Positions 63,313 to 64,000 of a stretch of DNA of 64,000 bases are shown here, piece after piece. This stretch comes from Scleromatobacter sp045810285 (GTDB taxonomy: Bacteria > Pseudomonadota > Gammaproteobacteria > Burkholderiales > Burkholderiaceae_C). Within the stretch, counting starts at the first letter, position 1. Every line of letters begins with the position of its first letter. The stretch is taken from positions 1 through 64,000 of the forward strand of contig JBJMWE010000155.1 in the NCBI GenBank assembly GCA_045810285.1, given 5' to 3'. The translations under genes were made by a program, and so were the position numbers. The notes beneath the pieces are model-generated. The model did no database searches, was not told the DNA's origin, and saw only the letters and a program-made list of their open reading frames with translations.

Positions 63313-64000
63313 ATGGATGCCACGCTGCACCTGCTCGAGCAACTGATCGCCCGGGCCTCCGTCACGCCCGACGACGCGGGTTGCCAGGCCCTGATCGCGC
63401 AACGCCTGCAGGCCGTCGGCTTCGGCTGCGAGCACCTGCCGTTCGGCCCTGCCGACGGCGTCGTCAGCAACCTGTGGGCCGTGCGCGCCGGTGCGCGCCC
63501 GGGCCCGACGCTCGTGTTCGCGGGCCACACGGATGTGGTGCCGACGGGCCCGCACGACCAGTGGCACAGCGCGCCCTTCGTCCCGAGCCATCGCGGCGGC
63601 AAGCTGTACGGCCGCGGCACGGCCGACATGAAGACCTCGCTGGCCGCGATGGTGGTGGCCGCGGAGGAGTTCACGGCCGCGCATCCCGATCACGCCGGCC
63701 GCATCGCCTTCCTGCTCACCAGCGACGAGGAAGGCCCGTCGGTGGACGGCACGGTGCGCGTCGTCGACGCGCTGCAGGCGCGCGGCGAGACGCTGGACTG
63801 CTGCATCGTCGGCGAGCCCACCTGCGTCGAGCAGCTGGGCGACATGATCAAGAACGGCCGCCGCGGCAGCCTGTCGGCACGCCTCACCGTGGTGGGCGTG
63901 CAGGGCCACGTGGCCTACCCGCACCTGGCGCGCAACCCCATCCACGTCGCCGCGCCGGCCATCGCCGAGCTCGCCGCCACGCGCTGGGACGACGGCAACG
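63313..64000 (+). CDS. dapE: Succinyl-diaminopimelate desuccinylase (partial, runs off the window)
   Basis: Zinc-dependent hydrolase releasing succinate from N-succinyl-L,L-diaminopimelate. The first 229 residues are present. M20 peptidase features: LLEQLIARASVTPDDAGCQALIAQRL at the start, metal-binding FAGHTDVVPTGP (His and Asp), GRGTADMKTSL (Asp bridging), TSDEEGPSVDGT (Glu pair) and IVGEPT. The dimerisation domain begins near VVGVQGHVAYPH. It starts 27 bp after the pilus ATPase. The C-terminal part is cut by the end of the sequence. Confidence 0.95.
   Translation, partial: MDATLHLLEQLIARASVTPDDAGCQALIAQRLQAVGFGCEHLPFGPADGVVSNLWAVRAGARPGPTLVFAGHTDVVPTGPHDQWHSAPFVPSHRGGKLYGRGTADMKTSLAAMVVAAEEFTAAHPDHAGRIAFLLTSDEEGPSVDGTVRVVDALQARGETLDCCIVGEPTCVEQLGDMIKNGRRGSLSARLTVVGVQGHVAYPHLARNPIHVAAPAIAELAATRWDDGN

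Overview
The window is 64 kb of very GC-rich DNA (roughly 70 % by eye). Gene content and order point to a betaproteobacterium of the order Burkholderiales, near the Comamonadaceae / Rubrivivax-Leptothrix group. Supporting evidence is the dapC-dapD-PilT/PilU-dapE gene order, an AcnD/PrpF-type methylcitrate cycle, lipid A hydroxylase LpxO, and MmsA/MmsB valine degradation. No tRNA, rRNA, CRISPR array, prophage or insertion sequence was seen. Because of the GC content many non-coding frames stay open for hundreds of codons; only frames with recognisable protein features, sensible starts and consistent neighbours are listed.

Layout. 0-2 kb: a broken or chimeric sugar-type ABC ATPase and its LacI regulator. 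2-5.7 kb: a secreted cysteine-repeat protein, a chemoreceptor with a C-terminal Cache-like domain, and small proteins. 5.7-8.4 kb: a Pit phosphate permease and PPK2 polyphosphate kinase operon behind a PHO-box-like repeat. 8.4-14.2 kb: a CorA-type transporter, a secreted TPR protein, an EXORDIUM-like secreted protein, a DsbC-like protein and a beta-propeller-like protein. 14.3-24.9 kb: MBL hydrolase/LysR pair, prolyl oligopeptidase, ParD-like/methionine aminopeptidase pair, cytoplasmic HtrA-like protease, hybrid histidine kinase, GNAT and SRPBCC. 25-28.3 kb: metE/metR.

28.3-43.3 kb is the metabolic core. A valine-degradation operon (mmsA, acyl-CoA dehydrogenase, enoyl-CoA hydratase, 3-hydroxyisobutyryl-CoA hydrolase, mmsB) ends in propionyl-CoA. 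A convergent methylcitrate operon (prpC-acnD-prpF-prpB) can consume that propionyl-CoA. Each operon is divergent from its own paralogous XRE/IrrE-like regulator of the ScfR/RamB/PrpR type, with TTTGCAAA- or TTTGCGAA-type inverted repeats in the promoters.

43.3-50.3 kb holds a glyoxalase-fold protein, a YadA-head-like secreted protein divergent from a deaminase-fold protein, YciH/SUI1, a PEP-mutase-family enzyme, a radical SAM protein and a Cache histidine kinase. 50.3-55.6 kb holds an MctP-like symporter with its DUF3311 partner, a branched-chain-amino-acid-type binding protein, a DUF6765-like protein and a NarL-type response regulator. 55.7-58.1 kb is a divergent pair that I regard as the most unusual part: an apparent FlhD-FlhC-like fusion regulator opposite a DNA-binding receiver protein. 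58.2-64 kb holds a secreted protein, LpxO, and the lysine/peptidoglycan genes dapC, dapD and dapE (cut by the window end) with a PilU-like ATPase between them.

Three families of dispersed palindromic, REP-like repeats occupy many of the intergenic gaps.
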